NCBI GenBank assembly: GCA_900555045.1
Contig: USJW01000004.1
Coordinates: 1-64,000, forward strand
Reading direction: 5' to 3'
DNA: 64,000 nt
DNA from: an uncultured Clostridium sp.
Lineage (GTDB): Bacteria; Bacillota; Clostridia; Lachnospirales; Lachnospiraceae
This document shows, one piece after another, positions 52,227-61,129 of the stretch. Position 1 is the first letter of the stretch. Each line of letters opens with the position of its first letter. The position numbers and the translations under genes were made by a program. A model generated the notes under the pieces. That model saw nothing but the letters and a program-made list of their open reading frames with translations, was not told the DNA's origin and did no database searches.

Positions 52227-53585
52227 ATGCCGTTCGTGTCATTGATTATCCCCGCCTACAACGCGGAGAAATATCTCAGGCGCTGTTTAAACAGCGCTAT
52301 GGAGCAGACCTTTCAGGACATGGAGATCCTGGTGGTGAACGACGGGAGCACGGATTCCACGCTGGAAATCTGCCGGGAGTATGAGCGGATGGACGGCCGT
52401 TTTCGGGTGATCGACAAGGAGAACACCGGCGTCTCGGACAGCCGCAACCAGGCGATCGCGGCGGCGAGGGGAGAGTACCTGCAGTTTATGGACAGCGACG
52501 ACTGGCTGACAAGGGATGCCACGGAGTGCTTTGTGGAGGCGGCCAGGAAATACGACAGCGATCTGGTGATCGCGGATTTCTACCGGGTGGACGGGGCCGT
52601 GTTCACGGAGAAGCAGCACATCCGGGAGCGCGGACTGCTGACCAGGGAGGAGTACGCGGAGCACATGATGCATGACCCGGCGGACTTTTACTACGGGGTG
52701 CTCTGGAACAAGCTCTACCGGCGCAGCCTGATTGAGGAGCACGGGCTGCGGATGGACCGGGAGCTGCGCTGGTGCGAGGATTTCCTGTTCAACCTGCGCT
52801 ACATCCGCTACGCCTCGCGCTTCACGGCCATCCAGGTCCCGATCTACTATTACATGAAGCGGAAGGGCAGCCTGGTGAGCACGGATTGGAAGAAGGCCAA
52901 CGCGGTGAAGCTGAAATTTAAGCTCCTGAAGGAGTACCGGGAGCTTTACCAGAGCATGGACCTGTACGAGGAGAATAAGCTGCAGATCAATGCGTTCGTG
53001 CTGGCGATCGCGAAGGACGGCGGCGTGGCGGCCCCCATGAGCAGGCGTCGGAGAAAGCTGGACTCCAGGGACTACATCGAGGACGAGCTGCCGTCCGGCT
53101 ACGGGAGAGCGCGCAATCCCCTGGAGCCGGTGTACGACCATAACAGCCGCATCCTCATACTGGGGAGCTTTCCCACCGTGAAAGCCAGGGAGGAGGGCTT
53201 CTATTACCCCTCTTCGCAGAACCGGTTCTGGAAGCTTTTGGCAAGCCTTTTTGGGGAGCCGGTCCCGGGGACGGCCGATGAGAAGCGGCGCATGCTGCTG
53301 GCGCACCACATCGCGCTCTGGGATGTGGCGGCCGAGTGCGACATCAAGGGCTCCGGCGAGCAGAGCATCCGCAACGTGATCCCCAACGATTTAAACCGGA
53401 TTCTCAGGACAGCGGACATTCAAACCATCATCACAAACGGCGGGACAGCCTACAAGCTTTACCGCCGGTACGCTTACGGGCACACGGGGCGGGAGGCGGT
53501 GAAATGTCCCTCCACCAGCGCCTCCAACGCGCTCTTTGGGCTGGAGCGGCTGGCGGAGCAGTGGAGAGAGGCGATGGAGGAGTAG
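52227..53585 (+). CDS. glycosyltransferase 2 fused to deoxyinosine/uracil-DNA-glycosylase-like domain
   Basis: 452 aa. Residues 1-285 are a GT-A family 2 glycosyltransferase: LIIPAYNAEKYLRRCL, VVNDGSTDST and the metal-binding MDSDDW at 88-93. From about residue 297 to the end the sequence is a DNA-deoxyinosine glycosylase-like UDG-fold domain: NPLEPVYDHNSRILILGSFP, FYYPSSQNRFWKLL and NDLNRILRTADIQTIITNGGTAYKLY. The join is a continuous frame with no internal start or ribosome site near 53105. ATG 52227 has AAGGGGG 9 bases upstream; GTG 52179 is less likely. The two activities have no known link, so this is either a genuine fusion or a lost stop between two genes. Confidence 0.85.
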   Translation: MPFVSLIIPAYNAEKYLRRCLNSAMEQTFQDMEILVVNDGSTDSTLEICREYERMDGRFRVIDKENTGVSDSRNQAIAAARGEYLQFMDSDDWLTRDATECFVEAARKYDSDLVIADFYRVDGAVFTEKQHIRERGLLTREEYAEHMMHDPADFYYGVLWNKLYRRSLIEEHGLRMDRELRWCEDFLFNLRYIRYASRFTAIQVPIYYYMKRKGSLVSTDWKKANAVKLKFKLLKEYRELYQSMDLYEENKLQINAFVLAIAKDGGVAAPMSRRRRKLDSRDYIEDELPSGYGRARNPLEPVYDHNSRILILGSFPTVKAREEGFYYPSSQNRFWKLLASLFGEPVPGTADEKRRMLLAHHIALWDVAAECDIKGSGEQSIRNVIPNDLNRILRTADIQTIITNGGTAYKLYRRYAYGHTGREAVKCPSTSASNALFGLERLAEQWREAMEE

Positions 53586-53743
53586 GGCGGCTTTTGGGGA
53601 GAGAATTCCATCTGTTTTACAGACAATAGATCCAAAACCCCCGGACCTTGTGGGAGGACTTGGAGAGAGACGGCTGATTTTTCTTTATTTTACGGGCATT
53701 TGAGACGAATAAAAATACTTTTGTCTAAATTCGCACAAATTGC

Positions 53744-53772
53744 TTGATAAATTCCGAAAAATTTAGTAAAAT
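53744..53772 (+). promoter_or_regulatory. promoter of EF-G-like gene
   Basis: TTGATA (53744-53749) and TAAAAT (53767-53772) are 17 bases apart, with a 69-base leader ending in AAGGAGG. Confidence 0.8.
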
Positions 53773-53841
53773 AGACGCATGGATTTAAAGCAGATAGATG
53801 CACAGACATCCTGTAGTATACATATATAAGGAGGGAAGTTT

Positions 53842-55938
53842 ATGAACGTTTATGGTACTCAACAAATCCGCAACGTCGTATTACTTGGTCACGGAGGTTC
53901 CGGCAAGACGACCGTTGCGGAGGCTATGGCTTTTCTGACGGGAGCTACCAAGCGGATGGGAAAGGTGCCGGACGGCAACACCATCAGCGACTATGACAAG
54001 GAAGAGATCAAGAGACAGTTCTCAATTTCCACAACCCTGATTCCGTTGGAGTATGAGGGCGAGAACGGACCGATCAAGATCAATCTCTTAGACACTCCCG
54101 GTTATTTCGACTTTGTGGGTGAGGTGGAAGAGGCGATCAGCGTAGCGGATGCCGCCATCATCGTTGTAAACTGCAAGGCTGGTATCGAGCCCGGCACGGA
54201 GAAGGCATGGGAGATGTGCGAGAAGTACAACCTGCCCCGCCTGATTTTCGTGACCAACATGGACGACGACCACGCCAGCTACCGTGAACTGGTAGTTAAG
54301 CTGGAGACCCGTTTCGGCCGCAAGATCGCGCCGTTCCAGCTGCCGATCCGTGAAAATGAAAAATTCGTGGGCTTTGTCAACGTGGTAAAGATGGCGGGCC
54401 GCCGCTTTACCAACTTGAGCGACTATGAAGAGTGCCCGATCCCGGACTATGTTCAGAAGAACCTGACCATCGCCAGGGACGCTCTGATGGAAGCCGTTGC
54501 GGAGACCAGTGAGGAATATATGGAGCGCTACTTCCTGGGCGAGGAGTTCACACAGGAGGAGATCTCCACCGCGCTGAGAAACCATGTGATCGAGGGCGAT
54601 ATCGTTCCCGTCATGATGGGTTCCGGCATCAACTGCCAGGGCTTTAAGGTTCTGCTGCAGGCCATTGACAAGTACTTCCCGTCACCCGACCGCTTCGAGT
54701 GTATCGGTGTGGACGTATCCACCGGCGAGCGCTTTACCGCCAAATACAACGACGATGTGTCCCTCTCCGCGAGAGTGTTCAAGACCATCGTGGATCCCTT
54801 CATCGGAAAATACTCCCTGATGAAGATCTGCACCGGCACCTTAAAGGGCGATACCATTGTCTACAACGTGAACAAGGACGCGGAGGAGAAGATCGGCAAG
54901 CTGTACGTGCTGCGCGGCAAAGACCAGATCGAGGTGGCCGAGCTGAAGGCCGGAGACATCGGAGCGGTGGCGAAGCTGACCGTGACCCAGACCGGCGATA
55001 CCATGGCAGTGCGCACCGCACCCATCGTATACCATAAACCCCAGATTTCCACTCCTTACACATACATGGCCTACAAGGCCGTCAACAAGGGCGAGGACGA
55101 CAAGGTTTCCACCGCTCTGGCCCGCATGATGGAAGAGGATTTGACCTTACAGGTGATCAACGACGCGGAGAACCGCCAGGCGCTGCTGTACGGAATCGGC
55201 GACCAGCAGCTGGAGGTGGTAATCAGCAAGCTGCAGACCCGCTACAAAGTGGATGTGGTTCTCAGCAAGCCGAAATTTGCGTTCCGCGAGACCATCCGCA
55301 AGAAAGTAAAGGTGCAGGGCAAACACAAGAAGCAGTCCGGCGGACACGGCCAGTACGGCGACGTTATCATGGAATTCGAGCCCTCCGGCGATCTCGAGAC
55401 ACCCTACGTGTTCGAGGAGAAGGTCTTCGGCGGCTCCGTGCCGAGAAACTACTTCCCGGCTGTTGAGAAGGGACTGCAGGAATGCGTACTGAAGGGACCG
55501 CTTGCCGGATATCCGGTAGTGGGACTGAAGGCGACGCTGCTTGACGGCTCCTACCATCCGGTGGACTCCTCCGAGATGGCCTTCAAGATGGCGACAATCC
55601 TGGCCTTCAAGAACGGCTTTATGGATGCCAACCCGGTTCTGTTAGAGCCCATCGCATCCTTAAAGGTTACGGTTCCGGATAAATTCACCGGCGACGTAAT
55701 GGGCGATTTGAACCGCAGACGCGGCCGCGTGCTGGGAATGAATTCCGACCACCACGGCAAACAGGTCATCGAGGCTGACGTGCCCATGAGCGAGCTGTTC
55801 GGCTACAACACGGATCTGCGCTCCATGACCGGCGGTATCGGCCTGTTCTCCTACGAGTTCAGCCGCTACGAGCAGGCTCCCGGCGATGTGCAGAAGCGCG
55901 AGGTTGAGGCCAGAGCGGCTGCGAAGGACGCGGAGTAA
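53842..55938 (+). CDS. EF-G-like translation GTPase (EF-G2 group)
   Basis: 698 aa, full EF-G domain set (GTPase, II, III, IV, V). G1 is GHGGSGKTT (16-24), which differs from canonical GHVDHGKTT. G3 is DTPGYFDF (from 84), and G4 reads TNMD at 138-141 where EF-G has NKMD. Domain IV has SGGHGQYGDV and the C-terminus GGIGLFSYEFSRYEQAP. Such EF-G-like proteins are common in Firmicutes as second copies and are not the main fusA, which normally sits beside rpsL/rpsG. The substituted G4 suggests weakened or altered nucleotide specificity. The gene stands alone with its own promoter. Confidence 0.92.
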   Translation: MNVYGTQQIRNVVLLGHGGSGKTTVAEAMAFLTGATKRMGKVPDGNTISDYDKEEIKRQFSISTTLIPLEYEGENGPIKINLLDTPGYFDFVGEVEEAISVADAAIIVVNCKAGIEPGTEKAWEMCEKYNLPRLIFVTNMDDDHASYRELVVKLETRFGRKIAPFQLPIRENEKFVGFVNVVKMAGRRFTNLSDYEECPIPDYVQKNLTIARDALMEAVAETSEEYMERYFLGEEFTQEEISTALRNHVIEGDIVPVMMGSGINCQGFKVLLQAIDKYFPSPDRFECIGVDVSTGERFTAKYNDDVSLSARVFKTIVDPFIGKYSLMKICTGTLKGDTIVYNVNKDAEEKIGKLYVLRGKDQIEVAELKAGDIGAVAKLTVTQTGDTMAVRTAPIVYHKPQISTPYTYMAYKAVNKGEDDKVSTALARMMEEDLTLQVINDAENRQALLYGIGDQQLEVVISKLQTRYKVDVVLSKPKFAFRETIRKKVKVQGKHKKQSGGHGQYGDVIMEFEPSGDLETPYVFEEKVFGGSVPRNYFPAVEKGLQECVLKGPLAGYPVVGLKATLLDGSYHPVDSSEMAFKMATILAFKNGFMDANPVLLEPIASLKVTVPDKFTGDVMGDLNRRRGRVLGMNSDHHGKQVIEADVPMSELFGYNTDLRSMTGGIGLFSYEFSRYEQAPGDVQKREVEARAAAKDAE

Positions 55939-56054
55939 GGGAAAATTTTCCTCCGTAATTTTTAATAGTGTTGCATATATCACAGAATATCAGGAATAAT
56001 TATGATAATATGTGAGTATCAAATGAATAGAAACTTTTTAAGGAGGAAATAACG

Positions 56055-56219
56055 ATGCAGAAATATATTTGTGATCCCTGTGGCTATGTCTATGATCCGG
56101 AGATTGGCGATCCCGACGGCGGAATTGTCCCGGGCACGGCTTTTGAGGATATTCCGGACGATTGGGTATGCCCCATCTGCGGAGTGGGCAAGGACCTGTT
56201 CTCCCCGGTAGAGGAGTAG
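56055..56219 (+). CDS. rubredoxin
   Basis: 54 aa. Two CxxC-type iron ligands are visible: CDPCGYVYDPEIGDPDGG near the start and WVCPICGVGKDLF near the end, a complete one-iron rubredoxin. ATG 56055 is 5 bases after AAGGAGG. It probably donates electrons to the flavodiiron protein encoded at 57454-58620, as in other anaerobes. It is a monocistron ended by a strong hairpin. Confidence 0.96.
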   Translation: MQKYICDPCGYVYDPEIGDPDGGIVPGTAFEDIPDDWVCPICGVGKDLFSPVEE

Positions 56220-56247
56220 ACAGCCTGAAACTGTGCGAGTGAAATAG

Positions 56248-56287
56248 ATGCTTCTCCGGCGTTTGCTTTCGCCGGGGAAGCATTTTT
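56248..56287 (+). terminator. rho-independent terminator after rubredoxin
   Basis: A 14-bp stem with one G-T (ATGCTTCTCCGGCG/CGCCGGGGAAGCAT) is followed by TTTTT. Confidence 0.9.
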
Positions 56288-56338
56288 CGTGTCTTCACAT
56301 TCGGTTTTGCACAGGGAGCGAGGAAGGAGAAATTGCGA

Positions 56339-56566
56339 ATGTACTGCAAGAACTGCGGAGCGCAGATTGACGATAATTCAAGGTTTTGTTCCCACTGCGG
56401 GGCCAGGCAGGGGTTGCTTGACAGCCCGGAGCCAAAACCGGCGCAGCGGCCCGGAGGAAAATTCCCGGTGTGGATTTTGTGGGCCATCTTATTCCTGGTG
56501 GGCATCATGCTGATGGCGGTGGTGATTCCCTCCGCGCTTATGGCCCTGACGGGAAGCGCGGGGTGA
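56339..56566 (+). CDS. small zinc-ribbon membrane protein
   Basis: 75 aa. An N-terminal zinc ribbon with two CxxC pairs (MYCKNCGAQIDDNSRFCSHCGARQG) is followed by a Pro-rich spacer and one C-terminal membrane segment (about 47-70). ATG 56339 has AAGGAGA 8 bases upstream; TTG 56333 is less likely. Such proteins are widespread in Firmicutes with unknown function. It sits between rubredoxin and the convergent Crp/Fnr gene. Confidence 0.8.
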   Translation: MYCKNCGAQIDDNSRFCSHCGARQGLLDSPEPKPAQRPGGKFPVWILWAILFLVGIMLMAVVIPSALMALTGSAG

Positions 56567-56611
56567 GAGGCCGCTACAGGTTTAAGCGGATTTGCGGGTT
56601 GAGAGGGGCCG

Positions 56612-57262
56612 CTATAAGTTCAGGCGGATTTGACGGCGGTTGACCTCGATGATGCCCTCGTCCTTCATTCGCTTCAGCTCCCGGGTCATGGCGCTGCGAT
56701 CGATGGAGAGGTAGTCGGCCAGGTCCACCATGGTGAAGGGGAGGTTGAAGGTCTCGCTCTTTACGCGGCCCGCCAGCTGAAGAAAATAGCAGGTCAACTT
56801 CTCGCGGATGGTGCGCTGGGACAGGACCTCCACCCGCTCGCTTAGATCCACGGCCTTCTCGGAGATCAGGGAGAGCATATTCTGGATCAGCTGGTGGTGG
56901 TAGGTGCAGGCCTTGGCGCAGGGGCGGCTGATGCCGTCGTAGTTGATGAAGAGCACGTCGCAGGGGCCGTCGCTGACCACGGAGATTCCATTTAAAGGAT
57001 TTTTCTGGTAGGCGGAGAGGAGATGGCCGAAGATGTCCTGGGGCTCCAGGCGCTCTAAGATCGTCCGGGCGCCGTTGATCTCGTAGCGCACCACCAGCGC
57101 ATTGCCCTTGCCGAGGATTCCGATGCTGTGAAACTCGTCGTAGGTGCAGATGGTCTCCTCATCCGTGAAATGCTTTTCGCGAGCGTCCAGACAGCCCAGA
57201 AGGTGTTTGTATTCCTCAAGTGAAATGTTGTAGAACAAATTTTTTTGAAAATATTCGGTCAT
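56612..57262 (-). CDS. Crp/Fnr-family regulator
   Basis: 216 aa. The N-terminal cyclic-nucleotide-binding fold (about 15-115) includes GNALVVRYEINGARTILERLEPQDIFG. The C-terminal Crp-type winged helix (about 145-215) contains FTMVDLADYLSIDRSAMTRELKRMKDEGII. Several cysteines are scattered (for example in RPCAKACTYHH) but not the FNR four-Cys pattern, so the signal is unclear; heme, redox or iron sensing as in other anaerobe Crp proteins is possible. It diverges from the flavodiiron gene across a 26-bp palindrome placed for autorepression and target activation. Confidence 0.9.
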   Translation of the reverse strand: MTEYFQKNLFYNISLEEYKHLLGCLDAREKHFTDEETICTYDEFHSIGILGKGNALVVRYEINGARTILERLEPQDIFGHLLSAYQKNPLNGISVVSDGPCDVLFINYDGISRPCAKACTYHHQLIQNMLSLISEKAVDLSERVEVLSQRTIREKLTCYFLQLAGRVKSETFNLPFTMVDLADYLSIDRSAMTRELKRMKDEGIIEVNRRQIRLNL

Positions 57263-57316
57263 GTACCTTTCGCCTCCTGCGATTCTGTGTTATGATATGC
57301 AGCAATGATTGTCTTT

Positions 57317-57374
57317 ATCATATCGTATTTCTGTTGCAATTGCAACAGAAATTCCGGCCGGATTTTGATAAGAT
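57317..57374. promoter_or_regulatory. divergent promoters around a 26-bp perfect palindrome
   Basis: The palindrome at 57327-57352 has arms ATTTCTGTTGCAA and TTGCAACAGAAAT. On the plus strand the -10 TAAGAT (57369-57374) has no -35, and the palindrome centre lies near -41.5 from the expected start: class II activator position. On the minus strand TTGCAA (57345-57340, inside the palindrome) and TATGAT (57322-57317) have 17-base spacing, so binding would block that -35. This predicts activation of the flavodiiron gene and autorepression of the Crp gene. Confidence 0.85.
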
Positions 57375-57453
57375 AGGGACGATCAAAGAAAAAAGGGGAT
57401 TTGTAACCCCGGATTGAGCAGAAGAACCAGATGTTAAGGAGGACTTGGATGTT

Positions 57454-58620
57454 ATGAAAGCAGTAGAGATAAGAAAAGGAATTTACTGGGTGGGAGCGAT
57501 TGACTGGCATATCCGCAATTTCCACGGCTATACCACCAACCGGGGCGCTACCTACAACGCGTACCTGATTCTGGACGAGAAGGTGACGCTGATCGATACG
57601 GTGAAGGGGATGTTCTCCGACGAGCTCTTAGAGCGGATCTCCGATGTGATTGACCCCGCGAAGATCGACTACATTATCTCCAACCACGTGGAGATGGACC
57701 ACTCCGGCGCGCTTCCCGCTATGGTGAAGGCATGCCCCAACGCGACGATCATCACCAGCGCGCCCAGCGGATTAAAGGGACTGACCGCACACTACGGAAA
57801 CTTAAACTACAAGCCGATGAAGACCGGGGATACGTTAAATATCGGCGCGCGCAACCTGACGTTCGTGACCACGCCCATGCTCCACTGGCCGGACAATATG
57901 GTGACCTACTGCCCGGAGGAGCGGATTCTGTTCTCCAACGATGCCTTCGGCCAGCACTATGCCTCCAGCGAGCGGTTTGACGACGAGACGGACCTGCACG
58001 TGGCGATGGAGGAGGCACAGAAGTACTACGCCAACATCGTGATGTGCTATGGAAAGCAGGCGGCGAATGCCTGGAACGTGGTACACCAGATGGGATTGGA
58101 CATGATCGCGCCCAGCCATGGAATTATCTGGAGAAGCCATATCGACACCATCATGGACGCCTACAAGCGCTGGAGCGCAAACGAGCCGGAGTCCGGTGCG
58201 ATCGTTGTGTTCGACAGCATGTGGCACTCCACGGAGATCATGGCGAAAACCATCGCGGAGGCCTTTGCCAACAAGGGCGTGTCCGTGAAGCTGTACGACT
58301 TAAAGACCACTCACCGCTCCGAGATCGTGCCGGAGATTCTGGACCGCAAGTATATCGCGGTGGGGTCCCCGACCATAAACAATCAGATGATGCCCGAGGT
58401 GGCGGCATTCCTTTGCTACTTAAAGGGGCTCTCACCCAAGAACCGCGAGGCCTTCGCCTTTGGCTCCTACGGCTGGGGCGGACAGAGCATAGGCCAGGTG
58501 GAGGAGGAGCTAAAGGGCTGTGGGTTTAACATTTGCCTGGACAAGATCCGCGTCAACTACATTCCGAAAAAAGAAGATCTGGAGGCCATCACGGCGCAGG
58601 TAGAAGGCCTGTTCGCGTAA
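57454..58620 (+). CDS. A-type flavodiiron protein (FprA)
   Basis: 388 aa. The N-terminal diiron beta-lactamase-like domain has HVEMDHSG (H-x-E-x-D-H) and further ligands in MLHWPDN and PSHGIIW. The C-terminal flavodoxin domain (from about 250) starts IVVFDSMWHSTEIMAKTI for FMN. It reduces O2 (or NO) to protect anaerobes, with rubredoxin as the likely electron donor encoded 1.2 kb away. ATG 57454 is 10 bases after AAGGAGG; TTG 57445 is too close. Its promoter appears to depend on the adjacent Crp/Fnr protein. Confidence 0.96.
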   Translation: MKAVEIRKGIYWVGAIDWHIRNFHGYTTNRGATYNAYLILDEKVTLIDTVKGMFSDELLERISDVIDPAKIDYIISNHVEMDHSGALPAMVKACPNATIITSAPSGLKGLTAHYGNLNYKPMKTGDTLNIGARNLTFVTTPMLHWPDNMVTYCPEERILFSNDAFGQHYASSERFDDETDLHVAMEEAQKYYANIVMCYGKQAANAWNVVHQMGLDMIAPSHGIIWRSHIDTIMDAYKRWSANEPESGAIVVFDSMWHSTEIMAKTIAEAFANKGVSVKLYDLKTTHRSEIVPEILDRKYIAVGSPTINNQMMPEVAAFLCYLKGLSPKNREAFAFGSYGWGGQSIGQVEEELKGCGFNICLDKIRVNYIPKKEDLEAITAQVEGLFA

Positions 58621-58647
58621 GCCTCCGTCCGAGAGGGTTAATGATAC

Positions 58648-59916
58648 ATGGATGAACGCTTGAACGATACGAACCACGGGACGCCCCCCAAGGGGGATGC
58701 GCCGGAAGTGATGAACGGGCAGGAGAACGGCCGCGACGACGAACGGGAGCGGCTTTTGGCACAGACGTATATGGAAATCGAACAGATGAAGGCGGCCGCT
58801 ATGGAGGAGATTCACTCTTCTGCGGCGGCCTATGTCCATATGCAGGTGGAGCAGGCCTGCGCCCGGGCGGCGGAGGAGACCAGAGCGCAGATTTACATGG
58901 AGGAGCAGTACAAGGTCGCTCTGGCCAAGGAGCAGTCCCGGCAGTTTTCGCGGCTGGGGCTTACGCTGTTTGCCTTTTTCGCCGTAACCTTTGCCGTGCA
59001 GTTGGCCGGGGCCGCCGTGCTGGGCGTGTTTTCGGCGATCAGCGGCGCAGACCCGGACATGGAAAACCCGATTTTTCTGATGCTGTTCTCCGCGATCCCG
59101 ATGTACGCGGTGGCGTTCCCTGTGGCGGTGGCGCTCATGCACATGATCCCGCGGCAGGGCAGGGCGGGCGGGGAGCGCTGGAGCGCCCTAAAGCTGATCG
59201 CCTGCTTTGTGATCAGCGTGGGAATCGGTTTCCTCGGAAATATCATCGGACAGGTGGTGAATCTGTTTACCTCAAGCGGAGGCAGCTCCTCCAGCCTGAT
59301 GGATGAGATGCTCGTGGGGGGCGGTATGCTGTTAAACATCGCGGTGGTGGTGTTCGCCGCGCCCATCGTGGAGGAGCTGCTGTTCCGGAAGCTTTTGATC
59401 GACCGCATCGCCGCCTACGGGGACGGGGTGGCGGTGCTGGTTTCCGGACTGCTGTTCGGCCTGGCTCACGGGAATTTCTCACAGTTTTTCTACGCCTTCG
59501 GGATCGGAGCGCTGTGGGCCTACGTGTACGTGAAGACGGGGAATGTGGGCTACACCATCGCCTTCCACATGCTCTTTAACCTGATCGGCGGCGTGTTCAC
59601 CGTGGAGCTCAGCAAGGGGATGATGGGCCTTGCGGACCCGGCGGGGTTGGAGGCCCGGCTGGAGCTGCTCTTCGGGATGGATTTCGGGCCGGCGTTCGAG
59701 GCGGTCTGCACCCTCCTGATGTTCGCGTACCTGCTGTTCTCCTTCGCCTGCATGGTCGGAGGGGCCGCAATCCTCATCGCCTGCCGGAGGGAGATCCGTT
59801 TCAGGCCCGGGGAGCGCCCCATCGCCTTCGGGAGAAGGTTCTCCACCGTGGTGTTCAATCCGGGCGTGCTGCTTTTCCTGGGGGGCTGCCTCTGGATGTT
59901 CTGGCTTCAGATGTAA
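58648..59916 (+). CDS. CPBP-family intramembrane metalloprotease
   Basis: 422 aa. A hydrophilic, helical N-terminus (1-95, EMEQMKAAAMEEIHSSAAAY-like) precedes about eight membrane segments. The CPBP/Abi catalytic motifs are EELLFRK (near 241), HGNFSQFFYAFGIG and a later His in FHMLFN. The family includes CAAX-type proteases and bacteriocin-immunity proteins; neither partner is nearby. It follows the flavodiiron gene by 27 bases and may share its transcript. Confidence 0.9.
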   Translation: MDERLNDTNHGTPPKGDAPEVMNGQENGRDDERERLLAQTYMEIEQMKAAAMEEIHSSAAAYVHMQVEQACARAAEETRAQIYMEEQYKVALAKEQSRQFSRLGLTLFAFFAVTFAVQLAGAAVLGVFSAISGADPDMENPIFLMLFSAIPMYAVAFPVAVALMHMIPRQGRAGGERWSALKLIACFVISVGIGFLGNIIGQVVNLFTSSGGSSSSLMDEMLVGGGMLLNIAVVVFAAPIVEELLFRKLLIDRIAAYGDGVAVLVSGLLFGLAHGNFSQFFYAFGIGALWAYVYVKTGNVGYTIAFHMLFNLIGGVFTVELSKGMMGLADPAGLEARLELLFGMDFGPAFEAVCTLLMFAYLLFSFACMVGGAAILIACRREIRFRPGERPIAFGRRFSTVVFNPGVLLFLGGCLWMFWLQM

Positions 59917-59951
59917 CAGCTTTTGTTATAGCTGTCATAGCATTTAGATAT

Positions 59952-59980
59952 TTGACGAAACGGGCGGGCAGAGTTATACT
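59952..59980 (+). promoter_or_regulatory. promoter of AEC transporter gene
   Basis: TTGACG (59952-59957) and TATACT (59975-59980) are 17 bases apart. Confidence 0.82.
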
Positions 59981-60018
59981 TTGTCTGATTCTAAAGAGAA
60001 GACAGAGGATGAACGAAC

Positions 60019-60930
60019 ATGAATTTTGACAATCTGTTTACGATGCAGGGGATGCTCTTTTCCCTCCTGCTGTTGGGCTTGCTGCTGCGAAAAATCGGTA
60101 TGATCACGGACGAGAACCGGGGACTTTTGACGGAGCTGGTGATCAACGTGACGCTCCCGTGCAGCATCATAAAGTCCTTTGAGATGGAGTTCAGCGCGGA
60201 GATTCTGAGGAGCTGCATGGTCATATTCCTGGTGGCTGTGGTGATCCAGGTGGGCTCCTACGCGTTAAGCTTTGTGCTCTACCCGTCCATGGACCGCAGT
60301 CGCAGAAAGGTGCTCCAGTACGCCACCATTTGCTCCAACGCGGGGATTCTGGGAAATCCCATCGCGGAGGGGATATTTGGGGCCCTGGGGCTTTTGTACG
60401 CCTCCGTGTACCTGATTCCGCAGCGGACCTTCATGTGGTCGCTGGGGCTGACCTACTTCACGGAGTGCCCGGACAAGAAGCAGCTGGTGAAAAAGGTGGC
60501 CACCCATCCCTGCATCATCGCGGTGGCCATCGGGCTGGTACTCATGGTCACGCAGCTGCGGCTTCCCGGCTTTGTGGACCAGACGGTGCGGACGCTGGCG
60601 GGAGCCAACACCGGGGTGTCCATGCTGTTTATCGGGAGCATCCTGGCGGGGCAGAGCTTTAAGGCGATGTGGACTCCGCTGACGGCCTACTACTCCTTTA
60701 TACGGCTGTTTCTGGTGCCGTTTCTCACCTGGCTGCCCTGCACGCTGCTGGGCTTAGATCCCCTGGTGACCGGCGTGGCGGTGGTGCTGGCGGGGATGCC
60801 GGCGGCCAGCGTGACGGCGATTCTGGCCGCAAAGTACAACTGTGATGAGGTGTTTGCGACGAAGTGCGTGGTCTCCTCCACGCTGCTGTCCATGGTGACG
60901 GCTCCGCTGTGGTGTCTGTTTTTGGCGTAG
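60019..60930 (+). CDS. AEC-family (auxin efflux carrier-like) transporter
   Basis: 303 aa, about ten hydrophobic segments. Typical features are the N-terminal LLLRKIGMITDENRGLLTELVINVTLPCSIIKSF and the central CSNAGILGNPIAEGIFG, with LAGMPAASVTAILAAKYNCDEVFAT near the end, all family signatures (malate/auxin permease-like). It probably moves small carboxylates. It stands alone between a good promoter and terminator. Confidence 0.9.
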   Translation: MNFDNLFTMQGMLFSLLLLGLLLRKIGMITDENRGLLTELVINVTLPCSIIKSFEMEFSAEILRSCMVIFLVAVVIQVGSYALSFVLYPSMDRSRRKVLQYATICSNAGILGNPIAEGIFGALGLLYASVYLIPQRTFMWSLGLTYFTECPDKKQLVKKVATHPCIIAVAIGLVLMVTQLRLPGFVDQTVRTLAGANTGVSMLFIGSILAGQSFKAMWTPLTAYYSFIRLFLVPFLTWLPCTLLGLDPLVTGVAVVLAGMPAASVTAILAAKYNCDEVFATKCVVSSTLLSMVTAPLWCLFLA

Positions 60931-60960
60931 CGGATGGGACAATGTGAGACAATATGAGGC

Positions 60961-61009
60961 AGGGCGAACGTTCCGGTGACATATCAGGAACGGTTCGCCC
61001 TGTTTTTTT
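60961..61009 (+). terminator. rho-independent terminator after AEC gene
   Basis: AGGGCGAACGTTCC pairs with GGAACGGTTCGCCCT (one bulge), followed by G and T7. Confidence 0.88.
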
Positions 61010-61071
61010 GTGCGGGAAATACTCATATAGTTATAGGGAAAAATATATAACTTTTATATTAAACCATATAT

Positions 61072-61100
61072 TTTACTTATGTGATGTTCCCCTTTATAAT
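61072..61100 (+). promoter_or_regulatory. promoter of RraA-hydratase operon
   Basis: TATAAT (61095-61100) has TTTACT (61072-61077) 17 bases upstream, in an AT-rich stretch that stands out from its neighbours. Confidence 0.65.
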
Positions 61101-61129
61101 GTAAGTAAACAGGGAAGGAGGAGAGAGCT

